DNA of 40,553 nucleotides from an archaeon (lineage in GTDB: Archaea > Iainarchaeota > Iainarchaeia > Iainarchaeales > DTGL01), in contig JAPDKC010000003.1 of the NCBI GenBank assembly GCA_029258755.1, positions 1 to 40,553 of the forward strand. Direction: 5' to 3'. Shown here piece by piece: positions 15,881-23,058 of this stretch; the stretch's first letter is position 1, and each line of letters begins with the position of its first letter. A program made the position numbers and the translations under genes. The notes under the pieces were generated by a model. That model was not told the origin of the DNA. It worked only from the letters and a program-made list of their open reading frames with translations, and ran no database searches.

Positions 15881-16486
15881 ATGGACAAAAAGTTTAGCAT
15901 AAGTGATGCAAAGCATTTCATAAATCTTGCAAGAAGGGCAATTGAATACTTTAATCTCACTGGGATGCGTTATTCTGAGAGGCCTAAGAAGGAAGAATAT
16001 ATGGAAAAATTTGGCGTTTTTGTAACGTTGCATTCTTTCCCAAGCAATGAGCTGCGTGGCTGCATAGGCCTGCCTTATCCTACGATGCCTTTATGGCATG
16101 CGATAGTTGAAGCAGCGATAGGCGCTTGCAGAGATCCAAGATTCAAGCCGCTAACTAATGAGGAGTTGGAGCATACTATTGTCGAGCTCTCAATACTGAC
16201 AAAGCCCGAAAAGGTAAACAAGGAACGTATTGAAAAGGAGATTATAATTGGGGAGCATGGAATTATAATAAAAAAAGGTTTCGCTAGCGGCTTGCTTTTA
16301 CCTCAGGTGCCAGTGGAATACCATTGGGATTTAGAAACCTTTCTAGAAAATGTCTGCTTAAAAGCAGGATTATATGGCAAAGCTTGGAAAGCGAGCGATG
16401 CTGAGCTTTATAGGTTCAGCGCACAAATATTTAGAGAGCAAACGCCTAAGGGCAAGGTTGTAGAAGTGAATCTAAAGAAATGCTAG
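15881..16486 (+). CDS. AMMECR1 family protein
   Basis: A 201-residue protein of the AMMECR1 family, conserved across archaea and eukaryotes. Its biochemical role is unsettled; in many archaea it sits near Memo-type or radical SAM genes, not seen here. The signature LRGCIG (about 64-69) is present, followed by ACRDPRFKPLTNEELEH in the expected place and a C-terminal YGKAWKASDAELYRFSAQIF region. The start is ATG 15881; the 31 codons further upstream in the same frame do not match the family. It is convergent with the small membrane protein at 16483, overlapping by four bases. Confidence 0.93.
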   Translation: MDKKFSISDAKHFINLARRAIEYFNLTGMRYSERPKKEEYMEKFGVFVTLHSFPSNELRGCIGLPYPTMPLWHAIVEAAIGACRDPRFKPLTNEELEHTIVELSILTKPEKVNKERIEKEIIIGEHGIIIKKGFASGLLLPQVPVEYHWDLETFLENVCLKAGLYGKAWKASDAELYRFSAQIFREQTPKGKVVEVNLKKC

Positions 16487-16713
16487 CTTTCGCTTGCGCT
16501 TTTAATCGAAGCATGGCATTTTTGCAAAGAATCAAAAAGCTCCTTATTCTCGAGTTTACACTTATCAAGAGCTTCTTTTATCGTTTGGCCTATCAAGGGT
16601 TCTATTGTATAATGCTCAATCAGAGCGCCAACAATAGCCCCAAGCAGGAAGAGAAAAACCATCATCACTCTTGCAGCATTCCAAAAACCACTAGCTTTAT
16701 CATCATTTTTCAC
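16483..16713 (-). CDS. Small single-pass membrane protein
   Basis: A GTG start at 16713 is chosen because GGAGGTG lies six bases before it; a TTG seven codons upstream has no such site. The 76-residue product has a short polar N-terminus, one hydrophobic helix (about 16-34) rich in Gly, Ala and Phe, and a charged helical tail with two cysteines (about 52 and 66). No family is recognised. The tail could form a short coiled coil on the far side of the membrane. Confidence 0.65.
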   Translation of the reverse strand: MKNDDKASGFWNAARVMMVFLFLLGAIVGALIEHYTIEPLIGQTIKEALDKCKLENKELFDSLQKCHASIKSASES

Positions 16714-16791
16714 CAAAAACACCTCCAAAGGCAAATAACCCCACTAAAAAGGTAAAAACGATATATTTAAATATGAGAAAAAACTAATAAA

Positions 16792-16832
16792 GATAGGTCG
16801 TTACCTTCAAACCTTCCGCAAGGAAGGCTATC
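16792..16832 (+). other. Leader hairpin with GNRA loop
   Basis: CCTTCC (16812-16817) and GGAAGG (16822-16827) pair around a GCAA tetraloop, and GATAG (16792-16796) can pair with CTATC (16828-16832) outside it. A TATA-like ATATATTTAAATA at 16761-16773 would start transcription near 16793. It may be an RNA leader or small RNA upstream of the PRC-barrel gene. Confidence 0.35.
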
Positions 16833-16883
16833 AATACGTTTAAAAAGAGCTGCAAAAGGTTATGTAGAAGGGTGTTACAGTAA

Positions 16884-16893
16884 GGTTTATAAA
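16884..16893 (+). promoter_or_regulatory. TATA box of PRC-barrel gene
   Basis: A TTTATAAAT core lies about 35 bases before the ATG at 16926, and AAGGTGA sits just before the start. This gives a short leader with a ribosome-binding site. Confidence 0.5.
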
Positions 16894-16925
16894 TAGGAGG
16901 TTTATTTACTTTATAAGGTGAAAGT

Positions 16926-17186
16926 ATGTATAAGTACACTATAGCAAGGCAGCTTGCAACAAAGCGCGTTATAACCAACAGAGGGGAGGAGCTCGGCAAG
17001 CTATCGGATTTGCTAATAAACGAGCGTACAGGGGAGATAGAAAAGCTTATAGTTGAGGTGGATAGAAATAGCAGGATAGCGAAGAGGTTAAAAAGCAGGG
17101 AGCCAATAATAGAAATTCCATATTCGGCCGTAACAGCGGTAAGTGATGTATTTATAGTTGATGAACGAGAAATTGTTGTTGGCTAA
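16926..17186 (+). CDS. PRC-barrel domain protein
   Basis: An 86-residue protein consisting of a single PRC-barrel. The family features are the first strands (ATKRVITNRGEELGKLSDLLI), the turn-forming NERTGEIEKLIVEV segment, and a final IEIPYSAVTAVSDVFIV. PRC-barrels occur in RNA-processing (RimM-like) and photosynthetic proteins; short stand-alone archaeal versions are common, and in some archaea they are linked to CdvB/FtsZ-based cell division. Which role applies here cannot be told. A strong AAGGTGA site precedes the ATG. It is convergent with the NFACT gene, seven bases away. Confidence 0.9.
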   Translation: MYKYTIARQLATKRVITNRGEELGKLSDLLINERTGEIEKLIVEVDRNSRIAKRLKSREPIIEIPYSAVTAVSDVFIVDEREIVVG

Positions 17187-17193
17187 TTCGCTT

Positions 17194-18306
17194 TTATTTT
17201 ATCTCTTCATCTATTTCTACCTTTGCCTTTCCGCTTTTAAAGTCTATCTCCTTTAGCTTAACCCTTCCAAAAGATTTATTATACATAACTTTTCCTTTTT
17301 CCTTTTTGCATTTGAGCTCGTTTTGAGCAAATCTAAACGCTTTCTCCAAATCGGCAAAGCACATGTAAATTAGCTCTGCTTTTTTTCTTAGAAGCTCCGC
17401 CGCCTCGCGCGTTTTTTGTAAAGCATATTTTTGCTTTTCTAGAGAATGTTTAAGCTCTGCAATCTTCGGGCTTAACCGATCTTCTTGCTGTGAAACAAAA
17501 AGCTCATTGAGTGCTTCGTTCACGCTTTTATAACATGCTATTTCCTTCCCTTTAAACATACTAAGCTCGAATGGGATCAGCACATGTTTGCCCCTATGTT
17601 CAATCAGTATTACCTTTTCCTTCTCAAGAGATATTTGTGAATAGAAGCTTTGAATTACTTTATAGAGCTCTTTCAGCTGATTTTCGCTTAACTCGCTAGC
17701 GATTTTTTCCCGAGGAATTTTTGTAACAAAGCATGCTTCTTCGGCAATAACTGGCGATACGCCCGCAAGCTTAACCAAAGCAGGCACTATTTTTTTATCG
17801 CATTTCATTAGCTCAGCGAATCGTTCAAATGAAAGTTCTGCTGGGTTTTCCATTAATGGCGGCTCTTTGTAAGCTAAACCTTTCTTTATTTCTCGTGAGC
17901 TCCATCGTTCATATCTCTTAGGCATCATTATATCGCGCTTCTCATCAAGCAAGATAAGATTTCCCTTAGAGAAAAGCTCTGCAACAAGTATGGAACTGCC
18001 AAAATGGAAGAGGAATACGCGCTCAAAGTTTAGCTGCTCTATCTTCAGCAATCTTTTCATTTTTAGGTATTTGTTTAAGAAAGCACCAAAACCGCTTGTT
18101 TGCTGCTTTGCTTGCATCGCATACTCAAGAGAGAAGAAAGCATTATCGGTAAAAACAAGGTCTCGCTGTCCATTCTTTGTGAGTAATCTTATTCTTATCC
18201 AATCGTTAGGAAGCTCTTGTACCTTAGTAACTAACGCGTTTTCCATATATCTAAGCTCTTCAATTAGATAAGCAAAGGTTATGCCTGGAATCTCAATCTT
18301 AGGCAT
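17194..18306 (-). CDS. NFACT-N (RqcH/NEMF-type) protein without NFACT-R domain
   Basis: A 370-residue protein matching the N-terminal half of archaeal/bacterial RqcH (NEMF, Tae2), which binds obstructed 50S subunits and recruits tRNA for C-terminal tailing. The NFACT-N domain (about 5-165) is recognised by the opening segment, the FLNKYLKMKRLLKIEQ region and the LFSKGNLILLDE strand. A HhH-like segment (about 175-215) and coiled coil (about 285-340) follow. The protein then ends with a short strand segment, whereas usual members continue for some 200-300 residues through the NFACT-R (DUF814) domain. No such domain is encoded downstream. It follows geranylgeranyl reductase by 23 bases on the same strand. 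Confidence 0.85.
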   Translation of the reverse strand: MPKIEIPGITFAYLIEELRYMENALVTKVQELPNDWIRIRLLTKNGQRDLVFTDNAFFSLEYAMQAKQQTSGFGAFLNKYLKMKRLLKIEQLNFERVFLFHFGSSILVAELFSKGNLILLDEKRDIMMPKRYERWSSREIKKGLAYKEPPLMENPAELSFERFAELMKCDKKIVPALVKLAGVSPVIAEEACFVTKIPREKIASELSENQLKELYKVIQSFYSQISLEKEKVILIEHRGKHVLIPFELSMFKGKEIACYKSVNEALNELFVSQQEDRLSPKIAELKHSLEKQKYALQKTREAAELLRKKAELIYMCFADLEKAFRFAQNELKCKKEKGKVMYNKSFGRVKLKEIDFKSGKAKVEIDEEIK

Positions 18307-18329
18307 ATAAAAAGGTTTTAGGGAAGTTT

Positions 18330-19520
18330 TTAAGAGGTTAGGTATCGCAACATTATCTTTGCCAGTCTAGGCCTCTTTATGAGCTTTTTTATTATAAACT
18401 TCTTGCTTTTAGCAAGTTCTCCGCTTTGTAGCATCATTATTTCTTCCCCAGTAAATGATTCTGCTATAGCATTGAGATCCTTATCGCTAAGCGATTCAAC
18501 CATATAGCGTATGCGTAGTATGCGCTTAAGCCTATTTCCATACTTCTCCCACCAGATCTTGTTATATTCATCCAATGCTCTATCTGAGAAGTCACCTTTC
18601 TCAAATGCTTTAACTGCAACGCTTGCCGCTATATCTGCTGCTTCCATCGCTAAGCCCATGCCGCCACCATGGATAGGGTTTACTTGGTGCGCTGCATCGC
18701 CTATGACAATTAGGTTGTTAGCGGTCATCTTTTCGAGCAAGCCACCAACAGGGATTACACCAGAGTTTACCTCTACTATAGAGCCCTTCCTTATCCCTGG
18801 TCTGCTAGCGATCCACTTGTCTAAATATTCCTTTGCTGATGCTTTTATATGCGCACCTATTCCTATGCCTACATTAGCATGCTCCTTGCCTTTGGGAAAA
18901 AGCCAAACATAGCCTCTTGGCGCAACGTTATTGCCAAACCACAAATGAATTAACTCCGGCTGCTCGAACTCTATATTGGTCATCTCGTATTGCAAGCCAG
19001 AATCTAAATCGCTAGCTTTTATTCTTATGGGCAAACCAAGCATATTAGCGATAGCGCTTTGAGGACCATCGCACGCAAACACAAGCTTTGCGGAATATTT
19101 CGCTGAAAAAAGGTCTTGTACCCTTACCTCAACGCCCTTCTTCGTTCTTTTCACACCAACAACATTGCTCCTTACTTTTATGGTTGCACCAGCTTTGCTG
19201 GCTTTTTTAGCCAAGTATTTTTCAAAAATCTTCCTCTCTATTATAAACCCCATTGTTTTTCCAAAATCGATCTCTACCTTCTTGCCATTAGGCGCATAAA
19301 GAGCGGCGCCTTTAATCTTTTGCACAGCCCAGCAGCTTTGCGGCTTTATGCGCAAGCGTCTTAGGTGATTTAAGCTTAGGCCTTCTCCGCATTGCTTGGG
19401 CACGCCAATCTCTTGTTTTCTATCGAGGCAAAGCACATTCAGGCCTTTTTTAGCCAAAGAATAGCTTGCTCTTAAGCCAGCAACGCTAGCGCCAATAACC
19501 ACAACATCATACTCTTCCAT
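18330..19520 (-). CDS. Geranylgeranyl reductase family flavoprotein
   Basis: FAD-dependent reductase that saturates the geranylgeranyl chains of archaeal ether lipids (digeranylgeranylglycerophospholipid reductase family), 396 residues with the ATG at 19520. That start has GCGGTGG upstream; a TTG five codons earlier is weaker. The Rossmann motif VVIGASVAGLRAS is at about 7-19 and the second FAD motif GDAAHQVNPIHGGGMG at about 275-290. KQCGEGLS near 44-51 is the conserved cysteine-containing segment. The enzyme uses the products of the mevalonate genes later in the window. It may be cotranscribed with the NFACT gene. Confidence 0.9.
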   Translation of the reverse strand: MEEYDVVVIGASVAGLRASYSLAKKGLNVLCLDRKQEIGVPKQCGEGLSLNHLRRLRIKPQSCWAVQKIKGAALYAPNGKKVEIDFGKTMGFIIERKIFEKYLAKKASKAGATIKVRSNVVGVKRTKKGVEVRVQDLFSAKYSAKLVFACDGPQSAIANMLGLPIRIKASDLDSGLQYEMTNIEFEQPELIHLWFGNNVAPRGYVWLFPKGKEHANVGIGIGAHIKASAKEYLDKWIASRPGIRKGSIVEVNSGVIPVGGLLEKMTANNLIVIGDAAHQVNPIHGGGMGLAMEAADIAASVAVKAFEKGDFSDRALDEYNKIWWEKYGNRLKRILRIRYMVESLSDKDLNAIAESFTGEEIMMLQSGELAKSKKFIIKKLIKRPRLAKIMLRYLTS

Positions 19521-19611
19521 AAAATACCACCGCAAACAATTCCTTTAAAGGTATTAAATTAAAAAGCTTTTTTTAAATAAGGCACGCTACCTCTTTAAAA
19601 ATCTTAATGTG

Positions 19612-19625
19612 CAATATTTTATATA
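19612..19625 (+). promoter_or_regulatory. TATA box of 58-residue gene
   Basis: A TTTTATATAT core lies about 60 bases before the ATG at 19681. It predicts a leader of about 35-40 bases containing GGTGAG just before the start. Confidence 0.4.
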
Positions 19626-19680
19626 TCGACTTGTTTTAGAATTTGGACAAGCTCTTTTTACATCTTTTGGGTGAGAATGC

Positions 19681-19857
19681 ATGAAGATAGTGGTTGATGG
19701 CGAAGTGATTAAATTTGAGGTTAATGAAGAGATAAGGCAAAAGTTGCTTGAGGAGGAGCGAAAGCTTAGGGCTAGGCAGCCAGAACCATGGACAAAGACA
19801 AAGTTTAGGCGCTATGCAAACTTCGGAAGAAAGAGAAAAAAAGAGCAAACAAAATAA
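19681..19857 (+). CDS. Small basic protein, 58 residues
   Basis: A short gene with a good start: GGGTGAG lies five bases before the ATG at 19681, and a TATA box is further upstream. The product begins MKIVVDGEVIKFEVNEEIR, continues through a charged helix (LLEEERKLRARQ), then PEPWTKTKF, and ends in a lysine/arginine-rich tail. The layout of two short strands, helix and basic tail suggests RNA or DNA binding, but I do not recognise a family. The M16 peptidase gene begins 32 bases after its stop codon, so the two may share a transcript. Confidence 0.6.
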   Translation: MKIVVDGEVIKFEVNEEIRQKLLEEERKLRARQPEPWTKTKFRRYANFGRKRKKEQTK

Positions 19858-19889
19858 ACTTATTTTTATTTAAACTTAAAGCTGATAGG

Positions 19890-21101
19890 ATGATGCCAGA
19901 AGTAAAGCCAGTGCTGCTTAGCGGGACCAAGCTGCTTTGCAATAGAACAGCCAGCGATGTGTTTGCCATAGATATCTGTGTTAATTTCGGCTCAGCTTTA
20001 GAAAAGAAGCCTGGCATTGCTCACTTCATAGAGCATATGTTCTTTTCTGGAACAAGAAGATTTTCGCGGAAGGAGATTGCAAGCAGAATAGATTCTGTAG
20101 GCGGTATTCTAAATGCATTTACATCAAGGGAATATACGCACTACTACATAAAAGTTAAAGCAGAGCACTATAAGCTTGCTATAGATACGCTATTCGAATG
20201 TCTGAACAATTGCGAGTTTTTTCCTAAAGAGCTCGAATTAGAGCGAAGGATAATTTTGAATGAAATAAAGGATATGCAAGATACTCCTGTGAAGTATGCC
20301 ATCTCAGAGTTTACAAAGCTTTGCTTACCAGGTGCTTTTGGCAGAGCTATTATAGGAAACGAAAAAAGCGTACTGAGGCTTAAAAGGGTTGATCTGCTAA
20401 AGGAGTTTAAGAGAACTCATTGTAAGAGCAACATTATGCTAAGCATAGCTGGCCCAAAAGATGTTAGTAGCTATGCAAAAAGGATCGCCTTTCATTTAGA
20501 AAGCTTGAGGGAAGGCAAAAGACTGAAGCTTAAAAAATGCAAGGCAAAACCTAAGAGGAAAGAAAAGCTTATCGAGCGTGATGTTAAGCAGGCGCACCTT
20601 TGCATAGGCTTTCCAGCAGTTAGTTCAGCTGAGCACGGCTATGCTGCTTTTTCTTTAATAGAAGCAATTCTCGGCGGTGGCTTAAGCTCAAGAATCGTTT
20701 ATGAAGTAAGGGAAAAACGCGGCTTAAGCTATGTTGTTGATCCGTTTTTAGAAGCTGAACCCAAACACGGTCTATTTGGAGTTTATCTAACCACAAGGCC
20801 TGAAAAAGTTAATAAAGCTAAAGATATTATAATAAAAGAATTAGAAAAATTAAGAGAGGGAAAAATAACTGCAAAAGAGCTTAAAAGAGCAAAAAATTAC
20901 ATAATGGGAACAAAAACCCTCGAATGGGAGGATTCCTTCGAGTTAGCCAAAGATTCCGCATTTGCGGAGTGTTCTGGGTGGACATGGAAGGACTATATTA
21001 AAACAATCAAAGAGCTTGGTGTTAAAGAGCTTAGAGATGTAGCGCAAGAGCTCATTCCAAGCGAGGAATTCTGTATGGTTGCAATAATGCCTAGGCACTA
21101 A
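19890..21101 (+). CDS. M16 family zinc metallopeptidase
   Basis: A 403-residue insulinase/pitrilysin-family peptidase of the processing-peptidase-like length. The inverted zinc motif HFIEH (His45, Glu48, His49) and the distal ligand Glu125, 76 residues later, are all present, so the N-terminal domain should be active. The C-terminal half carries the REKRGLSYVVDPF substrate-binding motif of the family. There is no signal peptide. M16 peptidases of this type are mainly bacterial and mitochondrial, so lateral acquisition is possible. The ATG at 19893 is an equally good start. Confidence 0.92.
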   Translation: MMPEVKPVLLSGTKLLCNRTASDVFAIDICVNFGSALEKKPGIAHFIEHMFFSGTRRFSRKEIASRIDSVGGILNAFTSREYTHYYIKVKAEHYKLAIDTLFECLNNCEFFPKELELERRIILNEIKDMQDTPVKYAISEFTKLCLPGAFGRAIIGNEKSVLRLKRVDLLKEFKRTHCKSNIMLSIAGPKDVSSYAKRIAFHLESLREGKRLKLKKCKAKPKRKEKLIERDVKQAHLCIGFPAVSSAEHGYAAFSLIEAILGGGLSSRIVYEVREKRGLSYVVDPFLEAEPKHGLFGVYLTTRPEKVNKAKDIIIKELEKLREGKITAKELKRAKNYIMGTKTLEWEDSFELAKDSAFAECSGWTWKDYIKTIKELGVKELRDVAQELIPSEEFCMVAIMPRH

Positions 21102-21156
21102 TGTTTGTTTTTCTAAATAATTTTTTGTTTATTCTTTGCAAAACAAAGCGAAATGT

Positions 21157-21165
21157 GTTTTAAAC
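21157..21165 (+). promoter_or_regulatory. TATA-like box of candidate RNA gene at 21187
   Basis: GTTTTAAAC sits between AAATGT (21151-21156) and ACATTT (21164-21169), an inverted repeat. Its centre is about 26 bases before the start of the folded RNA element, the normal archaeal TATA spacing. Confidence 0.45.
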
Positions 21166-21186
21166 ATTTCTGCTCCACAAAATCTT

Positions 21187-21275
21187 TTGGGTGTGGTGGT
21201 TGGGGCCTCGGAGGCGCGCAAGCGCTAAGGTCGTAATGACCTGAATCCGAGGTTGGGTGCTCAACCCACACCCGC
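21187..21275 (+). ncRNA. Candidate structured RNA, about 87 nt
   Basis: A GC-rich island in AT-rich DNA that folds by perfect complementarity. The outer stem pairs 21189-21196 with 21266-21273 (8 bp). The next stem pairs 21206-21212 with 21246-21252 (7 bp). Inside it are two hairpins: 21213-21217 with 21222-21226 around a GCAA tetraloop, and 21228-21232 with 21238-21242 around five bases. The paired ends and upstream TATA-like box fit a stable RNA. It is tRNA-sized, but lacks U8, a TTCRA T-loop and any normal D-arm, and is not a box C/D RNA by eye. The exact ends are inferred. I cannot assign a family. Confidence 0.55.
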
Positions 21276-21464
21276 TCCCAATACATCTGATTCTCTACAC
21301 AAATATCATCTCAATTACGTGATCGCATTTTCATTTTTTTCTTAAATAAATTTTTGAAACACCACAGAAGAATAAGAATTTCTACATAACAAAGTTAACG
21401 GTGAAAAGCCCTGTTTTTCATTACTTATACATAATTTTTAGCTCTTAAAAGGTTTTCAACCCCC

Positions 21465-21500
21465 ATATATGCCGTATAAGATAGATTATACGGCATATAT
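21465..21500. repeat. Perfect 15-bp inverted repeat
   Basis: ATATATGCCGTATAA (21465-21479) is exactly complementary to 21486-21500, separated by GATAGA. It could be a hairpin in RNA, an operator for a dimeric protein, or a recombination site; no gene lies close enough to decide. Confidence 0.7.
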
Positions 21501-21568
21501 TAGGTGCATTCTTTTATTTTGCTATAAAGGTTCTAGCAAGAGAGTTATGTATAAATTGGCAATATTGC

Positions 21569-21784
21569 TTATATGCCAATGTGATCTCTCCAACTAAATT
21601 TCATCGCTTTTTCTATTTGCTTTTAGCATATCTGCTGCGCGATCTTATGCAAATTATGGATGCCGTAAAAAAGCATCGCTGCCTTTGAGTCTTGAAGAAG
21701 GAAGTTCTGAAAATAATTGGCCTGCGTAACCTTCTCATAACTTCCAAGAGAAGCGGCGGAGCAGGAGCATATAACAGCTATCCC
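21569..21784 (-). pseudogene. Possible decayed gene fragment
   Basis: On the minus strand one frame stays open for about 54 codons from 21784, meets a TAA at 21623-21625, then continues about 17 codons to another TAA at 21569-21571. The reading looks protein-like, with SLGSYEKVTQANYF, KAAMLFYGIHNLHKIAQQ and, after the stop, IEKAMKFSWRDH. The last motif resembles the C-terminal end of some glycosyltransferases, which is a weak hint only. No start codon suits the first part. It may be a remnant of a lost gene. Confidence 0.3.
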
Positions 21785-22052
21785 CTATGCAAAATTCCAT
21801 AACTTTTTTCAAACTACTTTTTTAATTGCTCGAAAAGAAGCTTTTTTGCCTTTTGCCTCGCTATAGAAAGCCCTAAAATAAATTGCACTGTACAGGCCTC
21901 AAGGGGTTTATTCTAAGGTTCCATATGGAAAGGACTGCGCAAAAAAGCAGCGATGCCTGCTTGTTTCAATAGTGTTATGTAGAAAATATTTTTATCGAAT
22001 ATCCATATTTATACATAATATAAATATTAATTATGTATAAAATTGCACAAAA

Positions 22053-22412
22053 TCACTCATCAACGCGCAGGGTTATCGTTTTTTCATACTCTCTATTGGC
22101 ATACCTGAAGTTTGCATAATGCTCCTGTACTTTAACTTTAATTTCTTTTTCCCCGGGAGTTGTATTGGTTTTAGGATACAATTCGAAATAGAGTATTCTT
22201 TCTTCATTTGGCTTTATTCCCTCTATTCTTAACAGCTCTGCAGTTTTGAAGCCACCTTTGGAAAACGCAAGCTCTGCTGGCAGTATAACTCGCACGGTAA
22301 GGTTCTTCTTTTCTGGATCTGTGTTCCTTATAAAAAGGTCAAAATTTACCTTATCACGTTTATGAAGAACCATTCGTAAGGGACTAAACCTGTAATCTAT
22401 AACTATTGGCAT
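22053..22412 (-). CDS. Small beta-sandwich-like hypothetical protein
   Basis: ATG 22412 is supported by AAGGTG six bases upstream, giving 119 residues; the frame is open to 22457 but has no second site. There is no signal peptide, which is notable because the body reads like an extracellular Ig/CARDB fold: alternating strands (VNFDLFIRNTD, NLTVRVILPAELAF, RILYFELYPKTNTTPGEKEIKVKV). It may be a cytoplasmic arrestin-like or Ig-like module. No family is named with confidence. The divergent gene at 22547 starts 134 bases away. Confidence 0.7.
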   Translation of the reverse strand: MPIVIDYRFSPLRMVLHKRDKVNFDLFIRNTDPEKKNLTVRVILPAELAFSKGGFKTAELLRIEGIKPNEERILYFELYPKTNTTPGEKEIKVKVQEHYANFRYANREYEKTITLRVDE

Positions 22413-22546
22413 AGCATTCACCTTATATGAAAATTGTATGTTTCCTATTAAAAACATAATTCACCGCTATGCGAATTTATTTCAATAAAGAAAGATTTAA
22501 AAATGGAAAGAGTTTATTTCTTTTGGCAAAATAATTTGGTGAGAAA

Positions 22547-23026
22547 ATGGAAATCCCTGAAACCTCTTTAATAAGGAAAACCTTGATTCTGCGTAAGCTT
22601 GACCTGCCTCCAAATGTAATGCTAACAAAGCGCTCCCTGCTTAGATGGCTTGCACTTAGCTTAGGTTTGATAAGCGAAAGGGAAAGCAGAACAACGGTGC
22701 TGCATATTCTAGATGGAATCTTTTACTTTTTATTGAGCAAGAAGCAAAATCCAACATCGGCTGATATAAAGCAATATCTAGAGAAAGAAAAGCACTTGCT
22801 CATCTCTGAAAGGCTTGTAAGATATCATCTAAGAAAGCTCACTGAGCTGGGAATCCTAACAAGAAAAAACGCAAGATATGCTATAAACCCTGCTCCGGAT
22901 GCTGAAAGAGAGAACATAGCAAGCGCTGTCTATTACATAAAAGAAGATGTTAGCCAGTGCTGCAAAACTATCGAAAAAGCCTTAGAAAAGCTGTCAGAGT
23001 TTTATACGCCTAGCGAAAACGGTTAG
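22547..23026 (+). CDS. Winged-helix DNA-binding-like protein
   Basis: A 159-residue protein. Residues about 45-115 look like a winged helix: three helices, with RLVRYHLRKLTELGIL as the probable recognition helix and wing start, then TRKNARYAINP as the wing. The N-terminal 40 residues are basic, and the C-terminal helix (VSQCCKTIEKALEKL) may mediate dimerisation. It is likely a transcription regulator, target unknown. GGTGAG precedes the ATG and a TATA-like GATTTAAAAA lies near 22495. The DTD2 gene follows 32 bases after its stop and may be cotranscribed. Confidence 0.75.
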   Translation: MEIPETSLIRKTLILRKLDLPPNVMLTKRSLLRWLALSLGLISERESRTTVLHILDGIFYFLLSKKQNPTSADIKQYLEKEKHLLISERLVRYHLRKLTELGILTRKNARYAINPAPDAERENIASAVYYIKEDVSQCCKTIEKALEKLSEFYTPSENG

Positions 23027-23058
23027 CGTTATATGCTTTTTCAGAAAAATTTATTTTC

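Larger units (their letters stand above)
21276..22052. other. Gene-free stretch with repeats
   Basis: No intact gene is visible here. The stretch holds a perfect 15-bp inverted repeat at 21465-21500, six copies of the TTATACATAA/TCTACATAAC motif, decayed minus-strand coding sequence (21569-21784), a 12-bp palindrome TTCCATATGGAA (21919-21930), and a 17-base direct repeat with two mismatches at 21667-21683 and 21941-21957. Smaller pairings such as GGAAGTT/AACTTCC near 21700-21745 hint at more RNA structure. Confidence 0.5.

Noticed and set aside
15823-15960. N-terminal extension of the 15385 gene
   Set aside because: It overlaps the AMMECR1 coding start on the other strand and has a hydrophobic shadow-like composition.
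21189-21273. Possible tRNA or split tRNA
   Set aside because: Right length and a paired end, but no U8, no TTCRA T-loop and no standard anticodon arm; better described as an unassigned structured RNA.
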